A DNA stretch of 64,000 bases, taken from the NCBI GenBank assembly GCA_026770025.1, contig JAMXDE010000027.1, forward strand, positions 496,001-560,000, given 5' to 3'. Positions 29,666-40,208 of this stretch are shown here, one piece after another. Source of the DNA: Craspedostauros australis (taxonomy: Eukaryota; Bacillariophyta; Bacillariophyceae; Mastogloiales; Achnanthaceae). The stretch's first letter is position 1. Each line of letters begins with the position of its first letter. Under the pieces are notes generated by a model. It worked only from the letters and a program-made list of their open reading frames with translations. It ran no database searches and was not told the origin of the DNA. Position numbers and translations under genes: made by a program.

Positions 29666-31438
29666 TCAAGCCGCTCTTACTGATTCCGGCAGAGCCTGGC
29701 ACCGCAAGTCCGACTTGCGAGGGTCCACCATGAACGTGCCAATCTGTTTTATCACACCCTCAAACGTGAAATGACTGTCCCGATACGACAGAATCCGTCC
29801 TTCTATTTGGCGGATCTTGTCGAAGGTCCAGCTGGAATGCTGCAGTGGCGACGAAGTCTGCAATGGCACCAACTCGTCACGAGCAAACTTGCCGACCGCA
29901 TCAAACTTCACGATGATTGCCAGCTGCTCGCGCTGAATCAAGTCCAGATACGGAACCCATGGAACGTCCAGATACACATGAATTGGGATCAAGCCCATTT
30001 GCAGTGCTTCCATGAGGTGATACGAGGTGCGTCCGAAGCCACGGGGGCAGAAGGAGAAGCAGGATGAAGCCATATAGCCTCTCCATTCCGGGCCTCCGTA
30101 GTATGCAAACAGCCTGTGGGTGTCATGGCTGTTGGTGCTATGGTTGTTGTTGACGGCGTGTGCTTGAAGGTCAGCATCGAGCAGCGACAGCTGGTTGATC
30201 ATGTTCATTCTCATGTTGTGCGGTGCCGTTCTACGGCCGCCAACGAAGGAAGCAATGTACTTCCTGTCTTTCGGGTCGTTGTACTCGTATTGGGGGGAGT
30301 CAGAGTGTTGCAGATGATCATTCTCGGATGTTATGCGGGCTGGGTTGATTGAGGACGATGAATCGACCAAAGGCGTCTCGGTCTGCTTGAGCAGTGGTAT
30401 GGGAACATGCCCGTACCCTCCTGCTGACAGAACCACAATGTTGGGGATATCTTGCATTGAGACGTGGTCGACACGCGCAAGAAGGCCTTCATCATTTTGG
30501 ACCACGACAATGTATGGCACATTTGGACGTAGTACAGATCGGATCGTGGACCACAACCCTGGTAGATTTCTCCTGCGATATTTTCTGAAATGATCGGTCC
30601 ATGGGATGAAGATAGGGATGTATGGGCCGAAGATCTCGTACATGCAAAACAACTCAGATGCAGAAGTCGTAGCATTACGCCCGGAGATTCTCCTATCGTA
30701 CATAGACTCGAAGTGCGATATGAACCAATTTTCAATCCACGGTCCCGAGAAGCCTGAGGCACGGAGACAAACGTGATCGTCACGCTGCGCCCACTCGTAC
30801 AATTTGACTCGAATGTGATTGAAGTGCGCATGGGCATCCGTGATGGGGTATGCCAGCGATTCTGGCACGGGTTGCGACGCGTTCATGTGGAGACAATCGA
30901 ATACAGGATCGAGCAATGTCGGAAGGATGGACTGAGTGATTGGATTTGCCACACAGTATGCGTCCAGTTGTGCGGACGCTTCAGTCGCTGCTTGCATCCT
31001 TTTGTGGTATCGTGGCAAGGGGCGATCCGCAGGTTCATCGTTTCCGTGCGGTGGGATTTGCGCGTTCGATTCGTTCTTTGATCTTGCGACACTTAGAGTC
31101 TGTGACGTAGTCGTATCAGCAGAAGCGGTTGGATGATGCTGTTGCGAGCGTGAGTGCGATTCCGAAGGGACAGCGATATCCGATGCTGTCAGTCGTTCCG
31201 CTGGCTCCATTGTGTGAGGAGTGGATTGGATGGGTGGCACTGTCTGATTGGCCTGGTTACTGAGTATCGGAGGCGAGTTGGGGAACTCGTCCGTGGTCCT
31301 TTGGAGTGATGAAAGTGATATGTGTACATTGTGAAGAATGATGATTGCAGTCCACACAGCGATTGCCACCACTCTGACAGACTTCCTTGACTTGCCCCGT
31401 GACAGTGCTGTCCGTTTTGGTGGGATCGGCTTAGCCAT
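29666..31438 (-). CDS. Exostosin-like glycosyltransferase (GT47), type II membrane protein, 590 aa
   Basis: A basic N-terminus is followed by one hydrophobic segment (residues about 22-42, VVAIAVWTAIIILHNVHISL), the layout of a Golgi type II enzyme. A Ser/Thr-rich stem follows, then a catalytic region with blocks typical of exostosin/GT47: YEIFGPYIPIFIPW, an IVVLSAGGYGH segment, RKYIASFVGGRRT, and the C-terminal FSFCPRGFGRTSYHLMEALQ..LIPIHVY.D..W.PY with the conserved Glu near the sugar-nucleotide site. GT47 members build complex cell-surface glycans. Donor and acceptor sugars cannot be told here. No introns. Divergent from the ketopantoate reductase gene, sharing a 5' region of about 0.4-0.5 kb. 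Confidence 0.82.
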   Translation of the reverse strand: MAKPIPPKRTALSRGKSRKSVRVVAIAVWTAIIILHNVHISLSSLQRTTDEFPNSPPILSNQANQTVPPIQSTPHTMEPAERLTASDIAVPSESHSRSQQHHPTASADTTTSQTLSVARSKNESNAQIPPHGNDEPADRPLPRYHKRMQAATEASAQLDAYCVANPITQSILPTLLDPVFDCLHMNASQPVPESLAYPITDAHAHFNHIRVKLYEWAQRDDHVCLRASGFSGPWIENWFISHFESMYDRRISGRNATTSASELFCMYEIFGPYIPIFIPWTDHFRKYRRRNLPGLWSTIRSVLRPNVPYIVVVQNDEGLLARVDHVSMQDIPNIVVLSAGGYGHVPIPLLKQTETPLVDSSSSINPARITSENDHLQHSDSPQYEYNDPKDRKYIASFVGGRRTAPHNMRMNMINQLSLLDADLQAHAVNNNHSTNSHDTHRLFAYYGGPEWRGYMASSCFSFCPRGFGRTSYHLMEALQMGLIPIHVYLDVPWVPYLDLIQREQLAIIVKFDAVGKFARDELVPLQTSSPLQHSSWTFDKIRQIEGRILSYRDSHFTFEGVIKQIGTFMVDPRKSDLRCQALPESVRAA

Positions 31439-31835
31439 GTTGCCGAAAGGGACAGATCAGATGGCGTGTTGGACGGGAGGAGTGCCTTTCCGTGATGCCG
31501 TGCTTGCCTGTTGACGGTCGTTGAGTATGGTACGACTACTAAATTGTCGTACTGTGGTGGGTTTTTGGTGATGGGTCATGAATGCAGAGTACGACCTACA
31601 GTGGTGGACAGCAGATGTCACCGCCATACGAGCTATTATACGATGGTGATGATCAATAGCTTTCCGTCAAGGGTGGTGTCTCCTCTCTGTTGTGATATGA
31701 ATTGATGTATTGCGTATCGCCGCGATCGGATGTTGTGGCGGTTTGGGTCTTTTTGGCGAAAGATCATTCCTTTGTTTCGTTTTCGCTGATGTCATTCACG
31801 AATGGGGAGAGAATCGAGCCACGACCGATGACGTG
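31439..31835. promoter_or_regulatory. Divergent promoter region, GT47 / ketopantoate reductase
   Basis: A head-to-head intergenic space from which both neighbours must start. No core motif is confidently recognised. Confidence 0.4.
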
Positions 31836-33092
31836 ATGAATGGATGTTCGCAAGCCAACCAGTCTTTCTCACAACGAACCTCCACCCAACCCATCACTAT
31901 TATCATCACCATACGACTACTAATACTCGCGACAACATTACACAACAGTGGAACTGCAATAGCAGCGACAATGGCGACACAAAAGGCGAAATCCGCCCTG
32001 CACATTTTGGGATCGGGATCCATCGGCATGCTGTGGGCGTCGTCCATCCGATCATTCGATCCGTCCTATCCCGTGACGATGATCCTCAGATCCCATCGCA
32101 AGCATCAAATCGACGCAACGGGCATGATGAAGATTGCGCTGTGTCATGCGAATTCTGAGGAAGGTGATGCTCGGTTCGCAGATGCGAGTCTCATTCCAGT
32201 CGCTGCCGTTGCGTCAGAAGCGGACGAGCAAAGCGAAGCTGCATTGCAGAAGAAGAGCGTCCGAAACGTGATCATCACCGCCAAAGCCAATCATGCCGTG
32301 ATGGCTGTGAAACAGCACATGAACTGTCTGCATCCACAATGCAAGATAGTTCTGATGTGCAATGGGGCGCTGTCTGTGCGCGATGATTTGCGAAAAGTCT
32401 TGGACGAAGCAACCATTTCCAAAGAAAGCAAAGAAAAAAGTTGTAGCAGGAGCGATGACCGTGATGCAACCAACGATGGCGACGACGATGGTGACAAGCG
32501 TTTCTCGTTGCTCCTTGCGAGCACAAGCAACGGTGTGTACCAGAAGTCAACGGATGACTCAGGCAACGATGGTATCCCGCACATCGTCTACGCAGGAAAA
32601 GGCAAGTCCTATATTGAACAGACCGAGACCAGCATGCATTTCGCGAATGAGATGTCCACTCTGTGGCAGCAATCGGGATTGCACGGCAAGGCGTTGTCAT
32701 CACACGGCATGGACATCCTCCTGTGGCAAAAGCTTGCCGCCAACTGCGTCATCAATCCACTGACGGCCATCCTGCGGTGTCCCAACGGACAGCTCCTCAT
32801 GGAGCCGTCGTTTCCAGAGTACTTGATGGGTGTCACGGAAGAGGTTGCGGCCGTTGCGAAAGCTTGCGGCGCGATCGACAACCGTCTGGAGGAGACGTCG
32901 TTGCTTCAGTTTGTGGGCGAAGTGATCCGTGATACCGCCAACAATCGGTCGTCCATGAATCAGGATGTCAGCAGCGTGCGGGAAACTGAAATCGACCATC
33001 TCAACGGTTTCATAGTGAGGAAGGGACGGCAACTTGGCATTGAGTGTCCTGTGAACGAAGAGCTGTGGAGTCGGATCAAGGACCTGTATTAG
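31836..33092 (+). CDS. panE: 2-dehydropantoate 2-reductase (ketopantoate reductase)
   Basis: NADPH-dependent reduction of ketopantoate to pantoate, a step of pantothenate synthesis. The N-terminal Rossmann motif is HILGSGSIGMLWAS. Next come VRNVIITAKANHAV and a VLMCNGALSV block, then the catalytic Lys-Asn region LWQKLAANCVINPLTAI, and the C-terminal signature SMNQDVSS..ETEIDHLNGFIV, all standard for the family. Two in-frame starts are possible. ATG 31836 (418 aa) adds a 45-residue extension with a hydrophobic stretch (TIIITIRLLILATTLHNSG), which could be an organelle signal. ATG 31971 (373 aa) begins right before the enzyme proper. A charged 40-residue insertion (about 32400-32500) enlarges the protein compared with bacterial PanE (about 300 aa). 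No intron. Confidence 0.85.
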   Translation: MNGCSQANQSFSQRTSTQPITIIITIRLLILATTLHNSGTAIAATMATQKAKSALHILGSGSIGMLWASSIRSFDPSYPVTMILRSHRKHQIDATGMMKIALCHANSEEGDARFADASLIPVAAVASEADEQSEAALQKKSVRNVIITAKANHAVMAVKQHMNCLHPQCKIVLMCNGALSVRDDLRKVLDEATISKESKEKSCSRSDDRDATNDGDDDGDKRFSLLLASTSNGVYQKSTDDSGNDGIPHIVYAGKGKSYIEQTETSMHFANEMSTLWQQSGLHGKALSSHGMDILLWQKLAANCVINPLTAILRCPNGQLLMEPSFPEYLMGVTEEVAAVAKACGAIDNRLEETSLLQFVGEVIRDTANNRSSMNQDVSSVRETEIDHLNGFIVRKGRQLGIECPVNEELWSRIKDLY

Positions 33093-33875
33093 CAGAGTGC
33101 AGATATGGTACAATTCCCACCAAACACGTATCACATGTGCTACACGTACGTACTCTGAATGAATGTACATACAAGTATCACGCTCTCATACGAGTATTTG
33201 CCGGCGATGAGAACAGATACGTGATGTGTAGGTTCCACACGGTGGGATGTTGGGTCGTTGACCTGTCCCTCCATCTCACGTCCTGTGAGTATTGGGAAGT
33301 GCTTGTTCTTTGTTGCTTGTTGGGCTATTAGGCTGGTCTTGTTTACCATGCATGTGGCATGGTGGATCATGTCGAAGCTATCATAGGTCTGGTTTCTTCA
33401 TCCTCCAAATGCAGTTCGCAGACACACACATACACACACACACTCTCTCGCTCTGGAGGGCAAGAGCATAGTGAAGTATAATGTGATCACTCGTCACTCG
33501 ACACCTTGCTAATATCATCCTCCATCAAGCAAGCAACTGGCACACAGTAGAGTTGCGAAAAGGAAAGCCACGATGAGAGTGGACCTGTCATCATGGTACG
33601 AGCTATGGAGTGACCTGGCAGTTACAATGCTCGGAAGTCCCGGCAAGCACCAAATGCGACACATGATCAGCATGTCACCCACCGATTTCCAACTCCAATC
33701 GCACATGAACACGACCATGAAACATCGGCAATAGTTCCAGCAACGGCAGCAATCTCTTACCATGCTTGCTCTGTCGCCGACCTATCCTTCTTGATCTGGG
33801 ATACAGCCTCGTCACCACTCCATCTGTATGAAATGCGAAATTTCCACTCACCATATCATCTCGGAGCATGCCACA
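33093..33875. other. Convergent intergenic region with a (CA)n tract
   Basis: 3' flanks of ketopantoate reductase (+) and the CCCH protein (-). It contains a CA-rich tract near 33420-33443. No gene seen. Confidence 0.45.
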
Positions 33876-35525
33876 TCATTTGGTGGAAGGTCTGCGATAT
33901 GTCCGATTCGCGCCCCCCTTGTTACCACCGGCGTGAAATGCATTGTTCGAGCCACGTTTGCCTCCCTTCCGAAATGTCAAGCTCACGGGTCTGCCGCGGT
34001 TGTATTTGGTGACTGGCGCATTGGTACGTACCTTTGTGTGTTGCTTGCCTGGAGCTGATCGGATGTGCTTCATGGGGCATTCCATGTTCTGGCAATATCC
34101 GAGAGAAGCGAATGTTGGACAAACGGGCGCATCTTGGCTGATCTTGACGTGGCGGAATAGACAGTCGGGTCCCTTGAGGCATTGGCCTCTGGATTGGAAG
34201 AATGAGCACACCGGCATGGCATGCTCCTTCGGTATGTCATGTCGCTTGCGGCAGTGCGGGTTTGTGCATTCCATGCCCTTGAGAAAGAGCGTACAGATGG
34301 GCGTTTTGGAGTCGTTGGGACGGACACGTGACAGCCCCATCGAACGGGGACGGTCAGTCTGGATGTTGGACCGTGGTTCATTATTGGATTTGGACGTCCA
34401 GACCTGATGCCGTGCCGACTGAGTCACATGGTGCGTTGCTTTGTATGCAAATTTGGTCAGTTTCGTGACGGCCTTGTTTGAGTCTTCAGTACTTGTGCTT
34501 GGTGATGTTTGCTTCCCATTATCGTCGCTGCTGTTGCTGTTGTTGTCGTTGTCGGTGTGGTCCTCCGATGTTGTGTTTTGGTTACCTTGTGCTGACGGCT
34601 TGGTTGCGTCCTGCTTTGCATGTGATGACTCCTGAGCGATGATCGCAATGCGTTTGGCGCCTTGGTGTCTGAACGGTTGAGCATGTGCGGGGCGAGGTCG
34701 TTTCCGGCTTTCATATGCGTGCTGGTGTGATGAGAATTTACAACGGTGCTTTGCTTTGCCGGGTGCGCTTGCTGCAATCTGATGATCATGGACTTTGTGG
34801 AGGCGATTGTTGTGACCACTGCTGTGGCCGTCGGTGCGTTTCGCTTGATCCTTTTGGTGTGCTTTGTTGAGGACCAGCTTGTTGTGACCAACGCGCTGCA
34901 GAGATGGCAGATGCTTCTTCTCTATCTTCGCAAAATTTTGCTGGTCATTGGCGTCCTGTCTCGCGCATGTTGCTGATACGAGTGATGCCGCTGGTTTCTC
35001 CGCCGTCACGCTGTTGTTGCTTGCATCTTGTTGAGCTTCAGCAGCAGCTGCAGGAGGCTTGTAGCTGTTGCTTCTGCTAGCATGCAGCGAGGCTTGCTGC
35101 AAGTTCGTTTCTGTTGAAACAGCCTGCGTCGCGGATGAGTCATCCCTCGGTCGGACCCATTGGCGGTGGTTGGTCAAGTTCGATTGGTGGCTGCTCGATA
35201 CGGCTACTCGTACGTTTGATTCAGTTGGTGGTCCTGGTTGAGTGGAAGCTTGGCCTTGTTGTTGATCTTCACCTTGCTCTTTCGGTTCGTTTGGATCTCC
35301 CTTCCTCACGTACGAATACGAATACGAGTGCGAATGAGATTGCGGTTGCTGGTGCGACTGCGGATATGGCTGCGAGTGGGAGCGGTTGTTATGATATCCT
35401 CTGCGTCCTCGTCCGTTCCCTCGTCCGTTCCCTCGTCCACGCCTACTGTAGCCACCACGGCCACGGAAGGGTCGATGCCCTGAGCCAGAAGACCCTTTGC
35501 GTCCAGAGTAGTTGAGGATCGTCAT
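33876..35525 (-). CDS. CCCH zinc-finger protein, ZC3H3-like, 549 aa
   Basis: One exon from ATG 35525. The first 45 residues are an Arg-Gly box (FRGRGGYSRRGRGNGRGNGR), typical of RNA-binding proteins. A long Gln/Ser/His-rich disordered middle follows. Residues about 405-500 hold three CCCH fingers: CTLFLKGMECTNPHCRKRH, CSFFQSRGQCLKGPDCLFRH and CPTFASLGYCQNMECPMKH. The spacing and the preceding MPVC / APVC lead-ins recall ZC3H3/CPSF-type fingers used in mRNA export and polyadenylation, so a nuclear mRNA-processing role is the best inference. The basic tail also contains Gly-rich repeats. Divergent from the methylthioribose-phosphate isomerase gene (431 bp apart). Confidence 0.78.
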   Translation of the reverse strand: MTILNYSGRKGSSGSGHRPFRGRGGYSRRGRGNGRGNGRGRRGYHNNRSHSQPYPQSHQQPQSHSHSYSYSYVRKGDPNEPKEQGEDQQQGQASTQPGPPTESNVRVAVSSSHQSNLTNHRQWVRPRDDSSATQAVSTETNLQQASLHASRSNSYKPPAAAAEAQQDASNNSVTAEKPAASLVSATCARQDANDQQNFAKIEKKHLPSLQRVGHNKLVLNKAHQKDQAKRTDGHSSGHNNRLHKVHDHQIAASAPGKAKHRCKFSSHQHAYESRKRPRPAHAQPFRHQGAKRIAIIAQESSHAKQDATKPSAQGNQNTTSEDHTDNDNNSNSSDDNGKQTSPSTSTEDSNKAVTKLTKFAYKATHHVTQSARHQVWTSKSNNEPRSNIQTDRPRSMGLSRVRPNDSKTPICTLFLKGMECTNPHCRKRHDIPKEHAMPVCSFFQSRGQCLKGPDCLFRHVKISQDAPVCPTFASLGYCQNMECPMKHIRSAPGKQHTKVRTNAPVTKYNRGRPVSLTFRKGGKRGSNNAFHAGGNKGGANRTYRRPSTK

Positions 35526-35956
35526 CGTCTCTCCCTTGCTTCGTTGCGAATGTGAGGGTGGAACGCAACGACTCCACTATACTATGCTTGTGCTTATTCC
35601 TATGCTCTGAGTATTGGTATATTGTGAGGTTTGTGATGTGCTGCCTTTTATAATTGTGTGTGACCAAGGCTGCTGCTTCCTGAATCGCCTCTGTTTCGAG
35701 TGTGTTTGTGGTGCGTTTCGTTCTTTCGCTTCCATTTCTTTCGTGACGTGGCTATTCAGGACTCGACTCGTGAACCGATTGTTTCCGCACGGAGCGTGTC
35801 AACCGTTTCCCTCCAACTCAACTGCCACCACAATCTTCGTTCCCAAGCGCCAAGAAGCACAACGAAGCCCAAGCAACAGGCCGATCAACGGATCCTCCCA
35901 CAATCCGGCGCAGCCAGCCAGTCAACCAGACAAGAGCAGACCAAGTACATATCAAG
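35526..35956. promoter_or_regulatory. Divergent promoter region, CCCH protein / MTNA
   Basis: A head-to-head space between ATG 35525 (-) and ATG 35957 (+). It must hold both 5' UTRs. No distinct motif recognised. Confidence 0.4.
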
Positions 35957-37952
35957 ATGACAGCAGCAGATAATCTCCGATCCCTCATCTACTCTAACGA
36001 GGGAGGAAGCGCTCCCACGCTTTCGGTTCTCGATCAGCTCGTCATTCCGCATGAGAAGACTTATCTCGAGGTTCCTGATGTGGAGACCGCATGGAGCGTC
36101 ATCCGGAAGATGCAGATCCGAGGTAAGAAACGAGCATTGTCATATGCACGGTGTTCATGGTAGATTACATTTACATATTCATTTACATCTGCATTTATCA
36201 TACATCGCTCTATTGCCATCATTTGCTAACTTCTGCGCATCGTCATCCTCTTTTGTCACTTTCTCACCCAATCTGTTCTTGTCTGCCAATATCCGCGACT
36301 GCAACGACGACGACGACAACAATATTGACCGCCTATCTGCATCTCTGCATCATGATCATCACAGGCGCCCCGCTGATCGCCATCGTTGCATTGCTGGGAT
36401 TGGCGGTGGATCTCAACTCCAACCCAAAAGTGGTCAAAGAACTCGACGGTATGGAAGATGCTGCCGTGCACGCCTTCATCCAGAAGAAGATGGAATACCT
36501 CAACACATCGCGTCCCACGGCCGTCAATCTCGCCAATGCCTTGGCGGAGGCACAAAAGGCGATGGACGATGCCCTGGCAGTGACTTCCGCGGAGGGCGCA
36601 ACGAATCGTGAGAAGCTGTGCAAAGCCATCTTGACGTACGCCGAATTCATGCTCGATCGCGACGTTAAGGACAACAAGGCCATTGGCCAGTTCGGTGCCG
36701 ATGCCATCCTCGCCAAGACCGGTGCTGCAGAGCGCAAGGTCAACATCGTCACCATTTGCAACACGGGATCGTTGGCGACAGCTGGCTACGGTACGGCTTT
36801 GGGTGTTGTGCGCAGTTTGCAGGGCATGGACAAGCTCGAAAGCATCACAGCATTGGAAACGCGTCCGTACAACCAGGGATCCCGATTGACAGCGTTCGAA
36901 ATCATGGAAGAAAAGATGCCAGGTGGTCGTCTCATTTGCGATTCCGCAGCCGGCGCATTGATGCAGGTAGGTGCAGGAGGTAGTGTTGGTTGAGAATTGG
37001 ATGGGCGATGTCTCGTGTGGACAAATTATTACATGGGTGCTTGCGATGTCGGTAGAGATTCTGCCGGCGCTGCAACTATGGATACGTCGAGATGAAGCTG
37101 ATGATGTGACAAGCGAGATGAATGCGCCGAAAACAAAAACTACGCGCTCTATCGAGACGCGGCATCATGGTGATTCGACCGTGGAGTATCCACTGCTTGC
37201 ACCATACGCCGCATGTTCCTGTCGGTTGGCGCAAATTGGTTGTTTGCGTGTTTGAGCCAATCGAGGTGCGTGGCGCCGTTGGATTCGCACTTGTCTGCCC
37301 CATCTTGCTCAGCATGACTGACCAAGCTGCTTCATGATTACCTTGCCTTCTTTCGTATAATACCTTTCATCATTCGCAGACCAAGACGGTCGACGCCTGC
37401 GTTGTTGGCGCCGACCGTGTGTGCGCCAATGGTGACACAGCAAACAAGATCGGCACCTACAACCTTTCTCTCGTTGCCAAAGCCCATGGCGTTCCATTTT
37501 ACGTCGCCGCTCCTATCACGTCATTGGATGTGACTCTCACGAGCGGCGATGCCATCCCGATCGAGGAACGCAAGGCGGAGGAACTCATTTCCACTGCCAA
37601 GGCGCCAGCCGGCATGCCATGCTGGAACCCGGCCTTCGATGTCACGCCAGGCGCCAACATCAGCGGTATCATCACCGAAAAGGGCGTCATTGAGCCTGAT
37701 GCGGATGGCAAGATCGACGTCAAGTCTTTCGTGTAAGTTGTGTCGCGCGTGCGTGCGTTTGCGTATGTGCGTGCTGCCTTTCTCGTTGGCGCAAATCTCG
37801 CCCTATTCCGTTGCGTGCACGTATGTGAGGTTCCCATGAGCAGCGCTTGCTTTCGATCTGATGTCACTCACATGTTTGCAATTTGGTACCTTGTCTCCTC
37901 TCGCTCTGTTATTTCTTTTCTTTCGCAATCCAGTGAGAAGCACACATCGTAG
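35957..37952 (+). CDS. mtnA: Methylthioribose-1-phosphate isomerase
   Basis: Methionine salvage: converts 5-methylthioribose-1-phosphate to methylthioribulose-1-phosphate. It belongs to the eIF2B alpha/beta/delta-like fold. Exons: 35957-36122, 36365-36966, 37380-37732 and a terminal mini-exon 37934-37952. Donors GTAAGA, GTAGGT and GTAAGT; phases match throughout. Exon 1 to 2 joins as [14 protein letters not shown], a family signature broken by the intron. The catalytic Cys is in [16 protein letters not shown] and the catalytic Asp in [18 protein letters not shown]. About 379 residues, normal for MtnA rather than an eIF2B subunit. If the last intron is not removed, translation stops at 37736 after FV, which costs only the last five residues (EKHTS); both ends are plausible. 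Confidence 0.9.
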
Positions 37953-38225
37953 AATGTAGTCCCCAACCTGTTGCGTGGAGTTGCCGTGAGCATGCGCAAG
38001 CATTAATCGACTAACACTGCAAGACAAGTACACTCTAGAGGAGAGCGGAGTGGAGTGGAGTGCTCTGAAAGATGATTTCGATCTTGTTCACGTACATGCA
38101 CGGGCATGCTGATGAACGTCGACGAGCAGTATACTCGTCGTGCAGTTGTCTCTGTTGATGCGTTGGCATGGATCCACATCCGCCGTATTCGTTGGGGCGT
38201 CAAATATCTCCCATCCTACTCTCTA

Positions 38226-38960
38226 CTATGGGCCATCGGTGTCCTTGCCCGTATCTGTCTGATTGGGGAACTCGTTGGGCCCTGAGGAGACGACGGAGAT
38301 CTCGTCTTTCCCAACAGTTTCTGGTGCCGCAGCTGCCTCTGCGGTCGTTGTTGATGTCGCATTGCGATTTTCTGCGCTCTCTGACTCTTCCGTGTGTTGG
38401 CCTTCGCTGTCACTATCTTGGCTTTCGCCGTCGCTGTCGCTGTCGTCACTCTCACTGCCCCCGGCAGTGCCACCGTTCTCTGACGCATCCGCTGTGATAT
38501 TGATGAGCCCTCCCATCGTGGAAACCAGATCAAATATCTGCTTCGTATCCAGCACGTCCGTCCGGTCTGCCTTGTAATGCGCGGTGGGTTCATCGTGGAC
38601 GTGCATCTCGCTGTAGAAGAATAACAAACCAGGAATCGCCAGGAAGATGAGGCAGATGTATCGCAGCATCTTGGTGGGCATCTGCACCGTGTATCCTTTC
38701 TTCTTGGTCTTCGTCTTCGTCTTCGACTGGCTTGCTTTGCCTCTCGCAGCGAATCGGAACAATCCGCCGGGACGGGACTTCATGGACTTCATGGTTTTGC
38801 TGGCCCGCGTTGATACATTTCCCGATGATGACGAGGAGGCCTTCCACACCAGCGGGAGAAAGTCGGTGCCCGTATCCAAGCGCAGGTTGGTCCCCACACC
38901 AGTCAACGCCCTCTTCCAGTACAGCCTCCTCTTTTTGTTGTCATCCTCGCGCGTCGACAT
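38226..38960 (-). CDS. Single-pass (type II) membrane protein with acidic C-terminal domain, 244 aa
   Basis: I do not recognise the family. From ATG 38960: the N-terminal 95 residues are strongly basic (KKRR, SKTKTKTKKKG), followed by one membrane segment at about 97-118 (MLRYICLIFLAIPGLLFFYSEM). The C-terminal 125 residues are acidic (repeated Asp-Ser, Glu-Ser) and Thr/Ala-rich. A positive-inside orientation puts the acidic part in a lumen or outside the cell. An NATS site could be N-glycosylated. The frame stays open upstream without another ATG. Its 3' end lies 274 bp from the MTNA gene on the other strand. Confidence 0.6.
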   Translation of the reverse strand: MSTREDDNKKRRLYWKRALTGVGTNLRLDTGTDFLPLVWKASSSSSGNVSTRASKTMKSMKSRPGGLFRFAARGKASQSKTKTKTKKKGYTVQMPTKMLRYICLIFLAIPGLLFFYSEMHVHDEPTAHYKADRTDVLDTKQIFDLVSTMGGLINITADASENGGTAGGSESDDSDSDGESQDSDSEGQHTEESESAENRNATSTTTAEAAAAPETVGKDEISVVSSGPNEFPNQTDTGKDTDGP

Positions 38961-39335
38961 GATGCGTTCGCTGTAGGCAGATTGCCTCGGCTGATTGCTT
39001 GATTGACCAGATGAAATGGAATGGAATGGGATGGGGTGGCTCGTGGGATGGACTCGAGAGAGAGAGAGAGAGAGACAGGACTCAAGTGAGAGGAGGAGGA
39101 CGCGGATGAGGATGAGGAGCCTCTGCGCAACAATGGAGACAAAGGAAGGAAGAGGAGATCCTGTTTGGTCGTGGCGGATGCTGCGGCACGACTGTTTTCC
39201 CAAGATTGTGACATGTCGAGCTCTTTGGTAAATACACTTCGAATTTGCGAAAGCACAAAATGACGAGAGATGTTCTTGGTTGAAGCCATCAAACGCGGTC
39301 TACATTCTAGAGTACACACCGGAAGAACCTCGCCA

Positions 39336-39379
<44 letters not shown>

Positions 39380-40208
39380 AAGACACAGAGAGAGAGAGAG
39401 AGAGAGAGAAAGAAAGACGAAGATTCGTAAGCCCATGCGCTCAAGAGTAGTTCTTTTGAAGATGTGGAACATGAACTATTCCTCAAGACACGCAAAGAAG
39501 ACCTCAAACTCACCATTTAGTCGGTTTCGTCCAGCGAGTGGTGCAGTACGCAACTGGTAGCACTACTCCAATAGTCGTACGAAGAGTACTTCTCAATCGA
39601 GTTCTCTGCCTATCCTGCAGCAAGAATCTTCACATCGACGCAAGGTCGAATCTTCTTTGAGCTATCAATTCACACCATCCATCGCGTCGATCTTTACGTA
39701 TGTTCTTACGTACACTCGCAACTACTCTATGCGTACTCTATCATGAATGAGGGTAGGTCGCCACGACCTCGACGTCACTCGGAACGATCGAGAAGAGCGC
39801 AGGTTTGGGGTTGAAACGTGGTTTGGCGCCACAAACGTGCGCACTCCAGTCACTCGCTCGACGTCTGCGCCTCGACCGTTCTTGACATCTCCATGCCAAA
39901 CAGAACCAAACCAACCAACCCATCACATCAAGGCAAGGCATCTCACTGTTGTTGTGGTTGATGAGAGGTGGGCGTATCTTGGGTTCCGCCACTGCCAACA
40001 TGCCAACAATGCGCATGAGGCGTTGCTGATACCATCCGATCTTCCAAATCCTCCATCCTTGACACACAAAAAACAGTGATCGGACGACCTGACAAGATCT
40101 CCAAAGTGACACCATCCTCGCCGCCATACTCAGCAAATTGCTTCATTCCAAAGACTGCTTCCATACACTCCATTCATACAGAACATCGCAACAGCAAAGA
40201 GCATCAAG
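38961..40208. other. Divergent intergenic region with purine/pyrimidine microsatellites
   Basis: Between the type II membrane protein (-) and dihydroxy-acid dehydratase (+). It contains (GA)n near 39057-39075 and a (CT)n tract (39339-39376) facing a (GA)n tract (39387-39408), which can pair into a hairpin. A 131-codon antisense ORF (40136-39741) has no recognisable features. No gene is called. Confidence 0.5.
39339..39408. repeat. (CT)n-(GA)n inverted microsatellite
   Basis: About 38 bases of alternating CT, a roughly 10-base spacer, then about 22 bases of alternating AG. The two arms are complementary over more than 20 bp. Confidence 0.9.
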
